64,000 bases of DNA from Bittarella massiliensis (ex Durand et al. 2017) (GCF_017566145.1 NZ_JABFCL010000005.1:106225-170224), one strand, 5' to 3'; shown: positions 51,348 through 60,560, counted from the stretch's first letter. Made by a program: numbers and translations. Notes: a model not told the origin generated them from the sequence alone.

Positions 51348-52958
51348 TCAAGCGCGGTAGAGGGTCTCGCCCTCGCGGATGGTCTCCACCACCCGAATGT
51401 CGCAGATGGCCATGGGGTCCACCTCCATGGGGTCTTGATCGAGGATGACCAGGTTGGCCAGCTTGCCGGGGGCGATGGAACCCTTTTCGTCCTCTTCGAA
51501 GTACTGGTAGGCGGCGTTGATGGTCACGGCCTTCAGCGCCTCCAGGGGGGAGATGCGCTCCTCCTTCCCCATGTCGGCCCCCGAGAGGCTGATGCGGTTG
51601 ACCGCGCACCAGACGGTGCGGAGCATATCCGGCTCCAGCACGGGGGTGTCCTGGTGGAAGGTGAAGGGGATGCCCGCCTTTAAGGTGGAGGCGGCGGGGG
51701 AGATGCGCTTGGCCCGCTCTTGCCCCAGGTTTTTCAGGTGGGTGTCCCCCCAAAAATAGGTGTGGGCGACAAAGTAGGAGGGCATCATCCCCAGCTCCTT
51801 CATCCGGGGTACCTGGTCGCCGGGGCGCACCGTCTGGGCGTGGATCATCACCGGGCGGCAGGTGTCCCTGTCCGGCAGGGCGGCCTTGGCCGCGGTGAAG
51901 GCGTCCAGGTACTGCTGCGAGGCGGCGTCGCCGTTGCAGTGGCAGAGCAGCTGCATCCCCTCGTTCATGGCGATCTTGCAAAACCGCTCCACCTCGGTGT
52001 CCTTGTAGATGGGGTAGCCGCAGTAGCCGTCCCGCTCCCCCTCATAGGGGGAGGAGAGCCAGGCAGTTTTCCCCTGGGGCGAGCCGTCGAGGAAGATCTT
52101 GTAGCCGCCGATCTTCAGCCGGTTGCGGTATTGGCGCAGGTATTCGGGGTTTTCCCTGGCGATTTCCGCCTCGTCCTTTAAGTCGACATAGCCCACCAGG
52201 TCCAGTTTCAGGCTGCCGTGCTCGGCCAGGGTGCGCAGCAGGGTGAAATTCTGGTGCTTGACCATCCCCTCCTGGGCGGTGGTGATGCCGTGCTTGAGGT
52301 AGACCTCCTGCGCCCTTTCACAGAGGGTCAGCATCTGCGCGAAGGTGGGGGCCAGCCCGGAGGCGGAGGAGGAAAAGGAGATAAAGGCGTTTTCCTCCAG
52401 GTAGCCGCTGAGCTCCCCGGTGGCGTAATCCCGCCCGATCTTGCCCCCCTCGGGGTCGGGGGTCTGGGGGGTGTAGCCGCTCTGGTTCAGGGCGATGGTG
52501 TTGGCCACCCCCATGTGGCCCGACTGGTGGGTGATGAGCACCGGCCGGGTGGAACTGACCTGGTCGAGCACCTGCCGGGTGGGGTGGCGCCCCTCTTCCA
52601 GGCGGTTGTGGTCGTAGCCAAAGCCGACGACCCACTGGCCGGGCTCCAAATTCCTGCTGGCCACCGCCTCTCGCAGCCGCTGCACGATCTGCTGATGGCT
52701 GGTGCAGTCGCCCAGGGGGACGGCGTGCAGGGTGTTTGCCAGCATGGAGAGGTGGCTGTGGGGGTCGATGAAGGAGGGGAGGAGGGTCTTTCCCCCCAAG
52801 TCCACCCGGCGGACACCGGCGTCGGCCAGCTGTTCCATGGCGGCGAGGGAGCCGGTTCCCAAAATGCGGCCGCCCGCCACCAAAACAGCCTCGCAGCGGC
52901 ACTGGTCGCCGGGCTCCATGGTGTAGATGTGGCCGTTGTAGTAGAGCGTTTGTGACAT
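51348..52958 (-). CDS. YtcJ-like metal-dependent amidohydrolase
   Basis: 536 aa from ATG at 52958 (MSQTLYYNGHIYTM); a GTG four codons upstream is possible. Amidohydrolase-3 layout: LLPSFIDPHSHLS (HxH metal site), GYDHNRLEEGRHPTR, QSGHMGVANTIALNQSGY, GITTAQEGM, HCNGDAASQQYLDAF, MIHAQTV and FTFHQDTPVLEPDMLRTVW (Asp). Related to NfdA-type N-substituted formamide deformylases. The substrate is unknown. It lies alone between two convergent/divergent neighbours. Confidence 0.9.
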   Translation of the reverse strand: MSQTLYYNGHIYTMEPGDQCRCEAVLVAGGRILGTGSLAAMEQLADAGVRRVDLGGKTLLPSFIDPHSHLSMLANTLHAVPLGDCTSHQQIVQRLREAVASRNLEPGQWVVGFGYDHNRLEEGRHPTRQVLDQVSSTRPVLITHQSGHMGVANTIALNQSGYTPQTPDPEGGKIGRDYATGELSGYLEENAFISFSSSASGLAPTFAQMLTLCERAQEVYLKHGITTAQEGMVKHQNFTLLRTLAEHGSLKLDLVGYVDLKDEAEIARENPEYLRQYRNRLKIGGYKIFLDGSPQGKTAWLSSPYEGERDGYCGYPIYKDTEVERFCKIAMNEGMQLLCHCNGDAASQQYLDAFTAAKAALPDRDTCRPVMIHAQTVRPGDQVPRMKELGMMPSYFVAHTYFWGDTHLKNLGQERAKRISPAASTLKAGIPFTFHQDTPVLEPDMLRTVWCAVNRISLSGADMGKEERISPLEALKAVTINAAYQYFEEDEKGSIAPGKLANLVILDQDPMEVDPMAICDIRVVETIREGETLYRA

Positions 52959-53105
52959 ATTGCGTTTCACCCTTCTCTTCTGTGCCGCCGGGGAGGGCGG
53001 CCGATATACAGTAGTCTAGTCCCCGGCCCGGGGAGATATGCCGGGCCGTGTTTTCTATTGTAGTGGGCGGCCTGGCGACAGCTATGAAAAAACTGTAAAC
53101 TCTGC

Positions 53106-53151
53106 GCGAAAAAAAGGACGCCCCCCCTCGGCGGTCGAGAGGGGGCGTCCC
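53106..53151 (-). terminator. Terminator of xpt
   Basis: Stem GGACGCCCCC / GGGGGCGTCC (53116-53125 with 53141-53150); on the minus strand T7 follows. Confidence 0.88.
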
Positions 53152-53175
53152 CGGCAGTGGCGTCTGGGCGGGTGG

Positions 53176-53751
53176 TCAGTCGGCAAAGACCAGGCTGTCG
53201 TCGCTCATCTCCTTGATGACGGCCAGGCTCTCCAGCCGGACGCCGGTCTGGCGCACCAGTTCGCCGCCGTCCTGAAAGCCCTTTTCAATGACGATGCCGC
53301 AGCCGGCGATGGTGGCACCCGCCTGCTGCACCAGCTGAATGAGCCCCAGCAGGGCCTGTCCGCGGGCCAGAAAGTCGTCGAGGATGAGGATGTGATCCCC
53401 CGGGTTGACAAACTTGCTCTCCACCTGAATGTCAAAGGTGGTGCCCCGGGTGTAGGAGGTCACCTGGGCGGTGAGGATGTCCCCGTCCAGGTTCTTGGAC
53501 TTGGTCTTTTTGGCGAAGATCACCGGCACGTTGCCGAAGTGGCGGGCGGCGATGGCGGCAATGCCGATGCCCGACGCCTCGATGGTGAGGATCTTGCTGA
53601 CCGGCGTCCCCGAAAACCGGCGCGCAAACTCCGCCCCGATCTCGTCGAGAAGGGGGATGTCCATCTGGTGGTTGAGAAAGCTGTCCACCTTCAAAATGTG
53701 GCCGGGCTTGACCTTTCCGTCCTGTAAGATGCGCTGCTTCAAAAGCTCCAT
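53176..53751 (-). CDS. xpt: Xanthine phosphoribosyltransferase
   Basis: 191 aa from ATG at 53751, AGGAGG upstream; usual Xpt length. VDSFLNHQMDIPLLDEIGAE, ILTIEASGIGIAAIAARHFG, VIFAKKTKSKNLDGDI and the PRPP loop HILILDDFLARGQALLGLI, with IEKGFQDGG near the end. It salvages xanthine to XMP. Often under a purine riboswitch with pbuX; I see neither here. Confidence 0.95.
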   Translation of the reverse strand: MELLKQRILQDGKVKPGHILKVDSFLNHQMDIPLLDEIGAEFARRFSGTPVSKILTIEASGIGIAAIAARHFGNVPVIFAKKTKSKNLDGDILTAQVTSYTRGTTFDIQVESKFVNPGDHILILDDFLARGQALLGLIQLVQQAGATIAGCGIVIEKGFQDGGELVRQTGVRLESLAVIKEMSDDSLVFAD

Positions 53752-54016
53752 AGGCGTCTTTCCTCCTGCTTTCCATTTTCCAAAGTACCCCCAGAATACC
53801 ACGGCGGCAGGACAGAAAGAAATGGGCAAACTGCTCACAAATCCGCCGATTTTTCGGGGGCAGTCTGGCACCGTTGGCATCTGTCCTGAAAAAAGGGCGG
53901 CCCCTTGACAGCGGCGGGGCATTTCGACGGCAAACCGTTTCCGCTTTTAAGCGATTTTTTGCGCTTCTCCCCGAAAAATGGGCAAGGGGGAGAAAGCGCC
54001 CCGCGCGCCGATCTGC

Positions 54017-54022
54017 TATACT
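54017..54022 (+). promoter_or_regulatory. Extended -10 (TGCTATACT) before the AraC-GNAT gene
   Basis: TATACT at 54017-54022 with TG upstream, 28 nt before the TTG start. No clear -35. Confidence 0.55.
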
Positions 54023-54049
54023 GAAAAAAACAGAGAGGGGGGAGCACCG

Positions 54050-54899
54050 TTGAACAGCGCGCAAAACCTGGCGGCGGAGGCAGTCGCCATCATCGAGGGG
54101 GAGCTGCAGCGCCGCATTCCGCTGGCCGAGTTGGCCGAGAGGCTGCACTACTCCCCCTACTACCTGCAGCGGGCCTTTGTGGGGGCGGTGGGGCTGCCGC
54201 CCGCCCGCTACGCCCAGCGCCGCCGGCTGACCGAGGGCGGCGCTGCAGCTGTGTTACACCCGCCAGCCTTTGGCGGAGATCGCCCTGGCGGCGGGGTATG
54301 AGAGCCAGCAGGCCTTTACCGCCGCCTTTGCCGCCTTTTACAAGCAGCCGCCCCGCGCCTTTCGGGAGGAGGGCCGCTTTTACCCCCTCCAGCTGCGCCA
54401 TCGCCCCTGGCAGCCCCCAGCCAGGGGGGCGCGGCGGTTTGGGGCGGTGCGCCCGGCCCAAAGGGGGGACATCCCCGCCTGGATGGAGCTGGCCTTTTCC
54501 ACGGTGGAGGGCTTTCCCCACCTGGAGGAGGGGCCCTTTCGCCGCGCCCTCGCCGCGGCGGTGGCGCAGGGGCGGGCCTTTCTCCTGCCCACCGGGGAAG
54601 GGGAGCTGGCGGGTGCCTTGATCCTGGGTCGGACCCCCGGTTGGATCGATTACCTGACGGTGTCCCCCCACTGCCGGCGGCGGGGGGCGGCCCGGGCAAT
54701 GCTCCGCTTTGCCGCCGCCCGCTGGCCGGGCAGCCCCCTCTACCTGACCACCTTCCGCGCGGGGGACCGGGCCGACCCGGGCTACCGGGCCGCCTTTTTG
54801 CGCCTGGGCTTTGTGGAGGGCCCGCTGCGGGTGGAGTTTGGCTACCCCACCCAGCAGATGGCCCTCTTTCCCTCGGAGGGGAGGCGGCGGGATGGGTAA
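54050..54899 (+). pseudogene. AraC-type HTH fused to GNAT domain, broken by a one-base frameshift
   Basis: TTG at 54050 after GGGGGGAG begins LNSAQNLAAEAVAIIEGELQ, then the first AraC HTH (LAELAERLHYSPYYLQRAFV, RYAQRRRLTE). The frame then turns into nonsense, while the next frame carries on with AALQLCYTRQPLAEIALAAG followed by YESQQAFTAAFAAFYKQPP, the second AraC HTH, and a GNAT acetyltransferase domain (YLTVSPHCRRRGAARAMLRF, YLTTFRAGDRADPGYRAAFL) to 54899. One extra G in GAGGGCGG (about 54234-54240) explains the break. Pseudogene or sequencing error. Intact, it would be a 282-aa AraC-GNAT protein. The stop overlaps the MATE start. Confidence 0.8.
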
Positions 54900-56250
54900 G
54901 AAGGCCGAGGGGGCAAACCCGCTGGACCGGCCCTTCGGCCCTGCCGCCCTGCTGCGCTTTGCCCTGCCCACGGTGGGGACCATGCTGTTCATGGGGCTTT
55001 ACACGGTGGTGGACACCCTGTTTATCGCCCGGCTGGTGGGGGCCGACGCCCTCTCGGCGGTGAACATCGTCTGCCCGGTCATCAACCTGACGGTGGGGTT
55101 GGGGACCATGCTCGCCACCGGGGGGAGCGCCCTGGTGGCGCGGGAGATGGGGGCGGGGAACGCCCTGGCCGCCCGCCGCAAATTTACCCTGTTGGCCCTC
55201 TTCGGCGGGGCCCTCGGGGTGCTGATCGCCCTGGGAGGGCTGCTCTTTCTCTCCCCCCTCATCCGGGGGCTGGGGGCCAGCGACCGGCTCTACCCCTACT
55301 GCCGCGACTACCTGGCCGTCATCCTCCTCTTCACCCCGGCGGGGCTGGGGCAGGTGTTCTTTCAAAACCTGCTGGTGACGGCGGGCCGCCCCGGGCTGGG
55401 GCTGGGCCTCACCCTGGGTTCGGGCTGCGCCAACGCCCTGCTGGACTGGCTCTTCATCGTCCCCGGGGGGATGGGGGTGGCGGGGGCTGCCCTCGGGACG
55501 GGGATCGGCTATGCCATCCCCACAGCGGCCGGTATCTGTTTTTTCGCCCGGGACGGGGGGAGCCTGCGCTTCGCCCGACCCGGCGGCGGGTGGCGGACGG
55601 TGGCCGAGAGCTGCCACAACGGCTGCAGCGAGATGGTGGGCCAGCTGGCGGCGGCGGTGACCACCTTCCTCTTCAACGCCGCCATGATGGCCCGCCTGGG
55701 GGAGGAGGGGGTGGCGGCCATCACCGTCCTCATCTACTCCCAGTTTGTCTTCAGCACCCTCTCCATCGGCTTTTCCATGGGGGTGGCCCCGATCATCAGC
55801 TACCAGTGGGGAAAGGGGGACCGGCGGGCCCTGGCGAGGACCGCCCGCCTGGCCCTGGGGGCGGTGGGGATTGCCTCCCTGGCGGTGTTCGCCGCGGCTT
55901 TGCTGGGGGGCGGATGGATCGCCGTCCTCTTTGCGGGGGAGAACCGGGCGGTGGCAAATTTGGCGGCAGAGGGCTTCTCCCTCTTTGCCTACTCCTTCCT
56001 CTTCTCGGGGATAAACCTCTTCTCCTCGGCCTATTTTACCGCCCTGTCGGACGGGAGGACGTCGGCCCTGCTCTCCTTTTTGCGCACCTTTGGTCTGCTG
56101 GCCCCCGCCATCCTCTTTCTGCCCCGGGTCTGGGGGACGGCGGGCATCTGGTTGGCGGTCCCCCTGGCAGAGGGGGGCGCGTTCCTCTGCTCGGCGCTCT
56201 GCCTCTGGCGGCAGCGCCGGCGGCTGGAGGGGGAGAGGGCGGCCGGCTAG
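54892..56250 (+). CDS. MATE family multidrug/sodium efflux transporter
   Basis: 452 aa from ATG at 54892, overlapping the previous stop by 8 bp; GGAGGGGAGGCGG lies upstream. Twelve membrane spans with MATE motifs LLRFALPTVGTMLFMGLYTV, VDTLFIARLVGADALSAVNI, ATGGSALVAREMGAGNALAA and, at the second half, SCHNGCSEMVGQLAAAVTTF. Exports drugs or metabolites against H+ or Na+. The broken AraC-GNAT upstream was probably its regulator. Confidence 0.94.
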   Translation: MGKKAEGANPLDRPFGPAALLRFALPTVGTMLFMGLYTVVDTLFIARLVGADALSAVNIVCPVINLTVGLGTMLATGGSALVAREMGAGNALAARRKFTLLALFGGALGVLIALGGLLFLSPLIRGLGASDRLYPYCRDYLAVILLFTPAGLGQVFFQNLLVTAGRPGLGLGLTLGSGCANALLDWLFIVPGGMGVAGAALGTGIGYAIPTAAGICFFARDGGSLRFARPGGGWRTVAESCHNGCSEMVGQLAAAVTTFLFNAAMMARLGEEGVAAITVLIYSQFVFSTLSIGFSMGVAPIISYQWGKGDRRALARTARLALGAVGIASLAVFAAALLGGGWIAVLFAGENRAVANLAAEGFSLFAYSFLFSGINLFSSAYFTALSDGRTSALLSFLRTFGLLAPAILFLPRVWGTAGIWLAVPLAEGGAFLCSALCLWRQRRRLEGERAAG

Positions 56251-56331
56251 CGGGGCGTCCCCGGGCCGCTTTTCTCTCCCGGCTCCAGGCAGAGGGGGAA
56301 GGGGGGCGCCCTCCCGCCCCCGCCAAAAGCG

Positions 56332-56368
56332 AGCGCCGCGCCACCCCAAAATGGGGCGGCGCGGCGCT
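56332..56368. terminator. G/C-rich hairpin between MATE and ABC permease genes
   Basis: 16-position stem AGCGCCGCGCCACCCC / GGGGCGGCGCGGCGCT with one mismatch, AAAAT loop. Short T tracts only. Confidence 0.65.
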
Positions 56369-56382
56369 TGCGATGTTGCCGT

Positions 56383-57996
56383 TTATTTGACCCGGAAGTT
56401 CTTGGGCGCCCAGCGGTAGATGAGGACCAGGGCGGCGGCGGTGTAGAGGACGGTGGCCCCCAGAACGATGAAAGCAAAGCCAGCGGGCTGGCTGTCCAGC
56501 TTGAGGCAGACGAAGCAGGCGATGTAGACCGCCGTGTTCAGCAGGGTGTAAAAGGGGTTTTTGATGTCCAGCTCAGCGGTGTAGGGCTGAAACACGTAGT
56601 AGAGGAACAGGTGGTGTACCGAGAAAAAGACGGCCAGCATCAGCACGGTGGCGCAGTAGGAGAGGATGTCCAGCGGGGGCCAGTGCAGCCCGGCCGCCAG
56701 CCCAAAGGAGAGGACGTAGAGACAGATCCCCCCGGCGGTGATGAGGTTGAAGCCGCAGAGCCGCCGCAGCCGGATGCGGAAATTGCGGAGGACGACCTCC
56801 TTTTGCCGGTAGAAGCCATAGCGCAGCAGGCTGATGTCGCAGTTGTAGAACATGGCGCGGCAGGCCTGGTCGCCGATGGAGAGAAGATACATCAAAAAGA
56901 CCATCAGCGGCAGGGACTTAGGGAGAAAGCTCCCCAGGTCGCGGGCCATTTCGGGGAAGAAGAGAAGGCAGCCGAAGGAGAGGAGGGCGGCCACCGCCAC
57001 CACTGCCAGCCGGCGGCAGACCGGCAGGAAGAAAAGCCGCTTGTGCCGGTCGAAGAAGATGGCGTTGAGGTAGTCGTAACCCGTTTTTCGGTCGTATTTG
57101 CCGGTCTGCAGGGCGTCGCCTGCAAAGTCTTTGTCCCGCAGTTTGACCGATGCGAACTGGGCCTGGTTGGAGGCCTTTTTGGCGTCCAGTTGCACCTCGC
57201 TCAGGGGCAGGGCCTGCCGGGCAAAGGCGGGGTAGTTGCGGTAGCGAAAGAGACTGCGGGCAGCCAGCGCCCCCAGCCCCAGCAGGGCGGCCCAAAAGAG
57301 GGGGGAGGAGACCACCCGCCCCACCGGGGGGACAGCCTGCAGGAAGGGCGGCAGGTAGGCCGCCAGGGGGATGAGGACGATCAGCACCCACTGGTAGGCC
57401 ATCTTCTTTTGGGTCAGCAGGCCGAAGCGGTCAAACAGCCAGAGCTGCACCCGCTCCCCCACCAGGTGGGCGGCCACCCACAGGGGGGCCAGCACCAGCC
57501 CCCGCAGGGCCCCAAAGCCGACGAGGGCTGAAAAGAGGGCGGTGGAGGGCAGCAGGTAGAGGATGTCCATCAGGTGGGAGAAGAGGCCGTTGACCGGCAG
57601 GTATTCCTGCGCGGGCATCCCCATCAACTTGACGCAGGTGTACTTGACGGCGCTGGTGTCCCCGATGGCGGTCTTGATGAGGGCGCCCCCCACAAAGCTC
57701 ATCATCAGCAGAAACCAGAGGAAGGCGTCCACCCGCTGCTGGGGGGTGATCGTCTCCATCACCACCGCCGCCGGCAGCCAGATGGCCAGGCAGACGTAAA
57801 GGCCCTTGTAGAGCACCTGGGTGCAGGCCTTGAGCAAAAAGGCCACGGCGCAGACCCCGTCTTTGAGGGAGCCCTCGGCGTAGAGCCGGTCTTTAAAGAG
57901 TTTCCCCACCAGGGGCAGGCGCTGGCACCAGTAGATGAGGGTGTTGCCGGTCACCGCCGCCCCGATTTGAAAGCTCTGGCGAAGGGTGTCAATCAT
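56383..57996 (-). CDS. ABC transporter membrane subunit (537 aa)
   Basis: 537 aa, ATG at 57996. About ten to twelve hydrophobic segments (VLYKGLYVCLAIWLPAAVVM, FLWFLLMMSFVGGALIKTAI, KSLPLMVFLMYLLSIGDQAC, AGFAFIVLGATVLYTAAALV) and a basic cytoplasmic loop near RKTGYDYLNAIFFDRHKRLF. No close match to a characterised permease; the size and pairing with one ATPase resemble the first exporter (3124-5440). It overlaps the ATPase gene by 8 bp. Substrate unknown. Confidence 0.8.
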   Translation of the reverse strand: MIDTLRQSFQIGAAVTGNTLIYWCQRLPLVGKLFKDRLYAEGSLKDGVCAVAFLLKACTQVLYKGLYVCLAIWLPAAVVMETITPQQRVDAFLWFLLMMSFVGGALIKTAIGDTSAVKYTCVKLMGMPAQEYLPVNGLFSHLMDILYLLPSTALFSALVGFGALRGLVLAPLWVAAHLVGERVQLWLFDRFGLLTQKKMAYQWVLIVLIPLAAYLPPFLQAVPPVGRVVSSPLFWAALLGLGALAARSLFRYRNYPAFARQALPLSEVQLDAKKASNQAQFASVKLRDKDFAGDALQTGKYDRKTGYDYLNAIFFDRHKRLFFLPVCRRLAVVAVAALLSFGCLLFFPEMARDLGSFLPKSLPLMVFLMYLLSIGDQACRAMFYNCDISLLRYGFYRQKEVVLRNFRIRLRRLCGFNLITAGGICLYVLSFGLAAGLHWPPLDILSYCATVLMLAVFFSVHHLFLYYVFQPYTAELDIKNPFYTLLNTAVYIACFVCLKLDSQPAGFAFIVLGATVLYTAAALVLIYRWAPKNFRVK

Positions 57997-58699
57997 GGCC
58001 TTCCTCCTTCAGCAGCTCCACCACCCGGTCCTCGAACTCGCGGCTGTGGATGATGGAGGTCTCCACCGGCTCCAATTCGCCCCCGGTGAGGAGGACGATC
58101 TCGTCGCAGAGGTCGGTGGCCAACTGCAGGATGTGGGTGGAAAAGACGATGATGTGCTCGCCCTTCATCTCCCGCAACAGGTTTTTCATCTCCAGGGCCA
58201 CCACCACGTCGAAGGAGGTGAGGGGTTCGTCCAGCAGGATCACCGGCGGCTTGGCGATGATGAAGCAGAGCATCTGCACCTTGTTCTTCATTCCGTGGGA
58301 ATAGTTTTTGATGAGGCGGTGCCGGTCCTCCGGGGCAAAGCGGATCAAGTCGAAGTAGTCGTCGATCCCCATGGAGGAGTGGATCTTCTCCCGGTTGATG
58401 TCCATGAAGAACTTGACAAACTCGTACCCGGTGAGAAATTCGGGCAGGATGGGAGTGGAGAAGACATAGCCTATATCCCCCTCCTCCAGGGGACGGCTCC
58501 CCGCCTCGTCGGTCAGCAGCGCCTGGCCGCCGTCCGGCGGGGTCTCCCCCGACAGGCAGTTGAAAAGGGTGGTCTTGCCCGCCCCGTTTCGGCCCAGCAG
58601 GCCATAGATCTTCCCCTTTTCAAAGGCAAAATCGGCCCCCTTGAGAACCTGTTTCTCCCCAAAGGACTTGGTGATTCCCTGCAGCGTCAACTGTGTCAT
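57989..58699 (-). CDS. ABC transporter ATP-binding protein
   Basis: 236 aa, ATG at 58699, GGAGGAGGAG upstream. Walker A GRNGAGKTT, signature NYSHGMKNKVQML, Walker B VILLDEPLTSFD, H-loop FSTHILQLATD. The SHGMK signature and pairing with an ABC-2-type membrane protein match YtrB-type ATPases. First gene of a two-gene operon controlled by the promoter/palindrome at 58747-58797. Confidence 0.93.
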   Translation of the reverse strand: MTQLTLQGITKSFGEKQVLKGADFAFEKGKIYGLLGRNGAGKTTLFNCLSGETPPDGGQALLTDEAGSRPLEEGDIGYVFSTPILPEFLTGYEFVKFFMDINREKIHSSMGIDDYFDLIRFAPEDRHRLIKNYSHGMKNKVQMLCFIIAKPPVILLDEPLTSFDVVVALEMKNLLREMKGEHIIVFSTHILQLATDLCDEIVLLTGGELEPVETSIIHSREFEDRVVELLKEEGHD

Positions 58700-58746
58700 C
58701 TGGTCTCCTCCTCCCCCAACGGGGGAAACACGGGTGTGATCTGTCT

Positions 58747-58797
58747 ATTGTATTACTGGAATAATACAATGATACATATCTGTGATTTGTTTGTCAA
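58747..58797 (-). promoter_or_regulatory. Promoter with GntR/YtrA-type palindromic operator
   Basis: Minus strand: TTGACA (58792-58797), 17-nt spacer, TATCAT (58769-58774), immediately followed by ATTGTATTA-CTGGAA-TAATACAAT (58747-58770), a perfect 9-bp dyad over the start region. This shape fits GntR-family repressors of ABC operons such as YtrA. No GntR gene is nearby. Confidence 0.8.
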
Positions 58798-58922
58798 TCC
58801 CCTTTCCGCACAAAATGGGAGGGCGCGCCCTCCCGGCGGCAGTGGCCGGGCGAGGGGAAAGGCCCTGCCGGCAGAGGTGCGCGGATGGGAAATGGGGCAG
58901 GCTGCCCTTTGCCGAGGGAGTC

Positions 58923-58960
58923 AAAAAGGGGGCTTTCCACCGGGTGGAAAGCCCCCTTCC
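58923..58960 (-). terminator. Terminator of the DUF4177 gene
   Basis: 15-bp stem AAGGGGGCTTTCCAC / GTGGAAAGCCCCCTT (58926-58940 with 58944-58958); on the minus strand T5 follows. Confidence 0.88.
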
Positions 58961-59019
58961 CCCACAGACGGGAAACGCCGGGAAAACGCCCTAAAACAGT
59001 TCTGTAGGCGGCTTTTCGC

Positions 59020-59223
59020 CTACCCTTCGCACTTTTTGAACGTAACGACAAAGGCCCCCTTGACCTGCATGGACGTGGCCATATAGTTGTAGGTCACAAG
59101 TTCCCACCCGCTGGCGGCCCTCTCGTTGATCAACTGGTCCAACAGGGCGATGTCGCCTGCGTCCGCCTTGTCTGAAAGCCATTTTGTGCCCACCTTTAAA
59201 ATTTCTGTTTTGTAGATATACAC
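59020..59223 (-). CDS. DUF4177-like small protein (67 aa)
   Basis: 67 aa from GTG at 59223, AGGAGGGG upstream. Pattern MYIYKTEILKVGTKWLSD ... LLDQLINERAASGWELVTYN and MQVKGAFVVTFKK, the YKV...GWELV...FKR layout of DUF4177 proteins. Small alpha/beta cytoplasmic protein of unknown function. Own terminator. Confidence 0.8.
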   Translation of the reverse strand: MYIYKTEILKVGTKWLSDKADAGDIALLDQLINERAASGWELVTYNYMATSMQVKGAFVVTFKKCEG

Positions 59224-59597
59224 GGTCTGTCCCCTCCTGTTGCCGGCCGAAAACCAATGGCAAACGGCGATTTTTCGCGCGGTGATTTCTCCGCCAAAAG
59301 CGGCCTGTCATTTTCCCACACCCTATCATATCGGCCGACTCTTCTCAAGGCCATCGAGGAAAAACCAACGGCCGTTCTCCCGGCAACAGAGTGGGGGAAA
59401 GGTCCCCTTTTGCAGCGGGAGGGGATGTGGTATAATAGCCGCAAAGCAGCTGTGATACCGAGGACGGCCGGGCAGATGCGCAACCTTTGTCTGCTCCCCG
59501 CCTCATGGCCACACACCACTGCGCGCTCGGCAGTGTCACAAAAGGGCACCCCCTGCGCACGGGGGGAGATTTTGACGAGGAGAAAGGAGGGGGCGAG
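59224..59597. other. Gene-free stretch with the radical SAM gene promoter
   Basis: It holds an extended -10 TGGTATAAT at 59428-59436 on the plus strand with TTTTGC about 17 nt upstream, followed by about 160 nt of leader before the GTG at 59598. Nothing codes convincingly. Confidence 0.5.
59431..59436 (+). promoter_or_regulatory. Extended -10 (TGGTATAAT) of the radical SAM gene
   Basis: TATAAT at 59431-59436 preceded by TGG; a weak -35 (TTTTGC) at 59408-59413. Confidence 0.65.
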
Positions 59598-60539
59598 GTG
59601 GAGCGGACAAACCCCTATCTGCCTCTCTACGAGCACTGCCGGCTCTGCCCCCGGCGCTGCGGGGTCAACCGGCTGGCGGGGGAGACCGGCTTTTGCGGGG
59701 CGGGGGCCGTCCCCAAGATCGCCCGGGCCGCCCTCCACTACTGGGAGGAGCCCTGTCTCTCGGGCCAGGCGGGGAGCGGGGCGGTCTTTTTCTCCCACTG
59801 TACCCTGCGGTGCGTCTACTGCCAAAACGCCGACATCAGCGCCCGCCAGCAGGGGCAGGAGGTCAGTGAGGAGGAGCTGGCCCGGGTCTTTCTCCACCTG
59901 CAAGAGCAGGGGGCCCTCAACATCAATCTGGTCACCCCGGGGCACTACCTGCCCTCCGTCCTCTGGGCGCTGGAACTGGCCCGGGCGCAGGGGCTCTGCC
60001 TGCCGGTGGTCTACAACACCAGCGGGTATGAGCGGGTGGAGTGCCTGCGCCTGCTGCGGGGGAAGGTGCAGATCTATCTGCCCGACTGCAAGTACCTCTC
60101 GGCCGAGACGGCCCGCCGCTACTCGGGGGTGGGGGACTACTTTGGGGTGGCCATAGCCGCCCTGGACGAGATGGTGGAGCAGGCTGGCCCGCCCCGGCTG
60201 GACGGGCGGGGGGTGATGACCGGCGGGGTCATCATCCGCCAGCTGCTGCTGCCCGGCCGGGTGGGGGAGGCCCAGCGGCTGACGGCGACCCTGCACGCGC
60301 GCTACGGCGACCGGGTCTATTTGAGTTTGATGAACCAGTACACCCCCATCCTCCCCCAGGTGGCGTCCTGGCCGGAGCTCTGCCGCACCGTCACCCCCGA
60401 CGAGTACGACCAGTGGGTGGACTACGCGGTGGACTGCGGGGTGGAAAAGGGTTTTGTGCAGGAGGGGGACACGGCGGAGGAGAGCTTCATCCCCCCCTTT
60501 GACGGCAGCGGCCTGCCCGGCTTTTTGCGGTGGAAGTGA
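59598..60539 (+). CDS. PflX-like radical SAM protein (COG1313)
   Basis: 313 aa from GTG at 59598, AGGAGGGGG upstream. An N-terminal Cys pair region CRLCPRRCGVNRLAGETGFC precedes the radical SAM site SHCTLRCVYCQNADIS (CxxxCxxC). Further family marks are EEPCLSGQAGSGAVFF, NINLVTPGHYLPSVLWALEL, VVYNTSGYERVECLR, VQIYLPDCKY and SLMNQYTPILPQ. It belongs to the PflX/PflA-related group with an extra N-terminal Cys cluster; the target is not known. No AmmeMemo partners are adjacent. Confidence 0.93.
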   Translation: MERTNPYLPLYEHCRLCPRRCGVNRLAGETGFCGAGAVPKIARAALHYWEEPCLSGQAGSGAVFFSHCTLRCVYCQNADISARQQGQEVSEEELARVFLHLQEQGALNINLVTPGHYLPSVLWALELARAQGLCLPVVYNTSGYERVECLRLLRGKVQIYLPDCKYLSAETARRYSGVGDYFGVAIAALDEMVEQAGPPRLDGRGVMTGGVIIRQLLLPGRVGEAQRLTATLHARYGDRVYLSLMNQYTPILPQVASWPELCRTVTPDEYDQWVDYAVDCGVEKGFVQEGDTAEESFIPPFDGSGLPGFLRWK

Positions 60540-60560
60540 GGGGCCGCCGCAAAATTCCCC

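Noticed and set aside
53752..53920. Purine riboswitch before xpt
   Set aside because: The conserved purine aptamer core (loop-loop kissing sequences, TATA...ATA frame) is not present.
54230..54245. Programmed frameshift in the AraC-GNAT gene
   Set aside because: No slippery heptamer with stimulatory structure; a single extra G in a short run is better explained as mutation or sequencing error.
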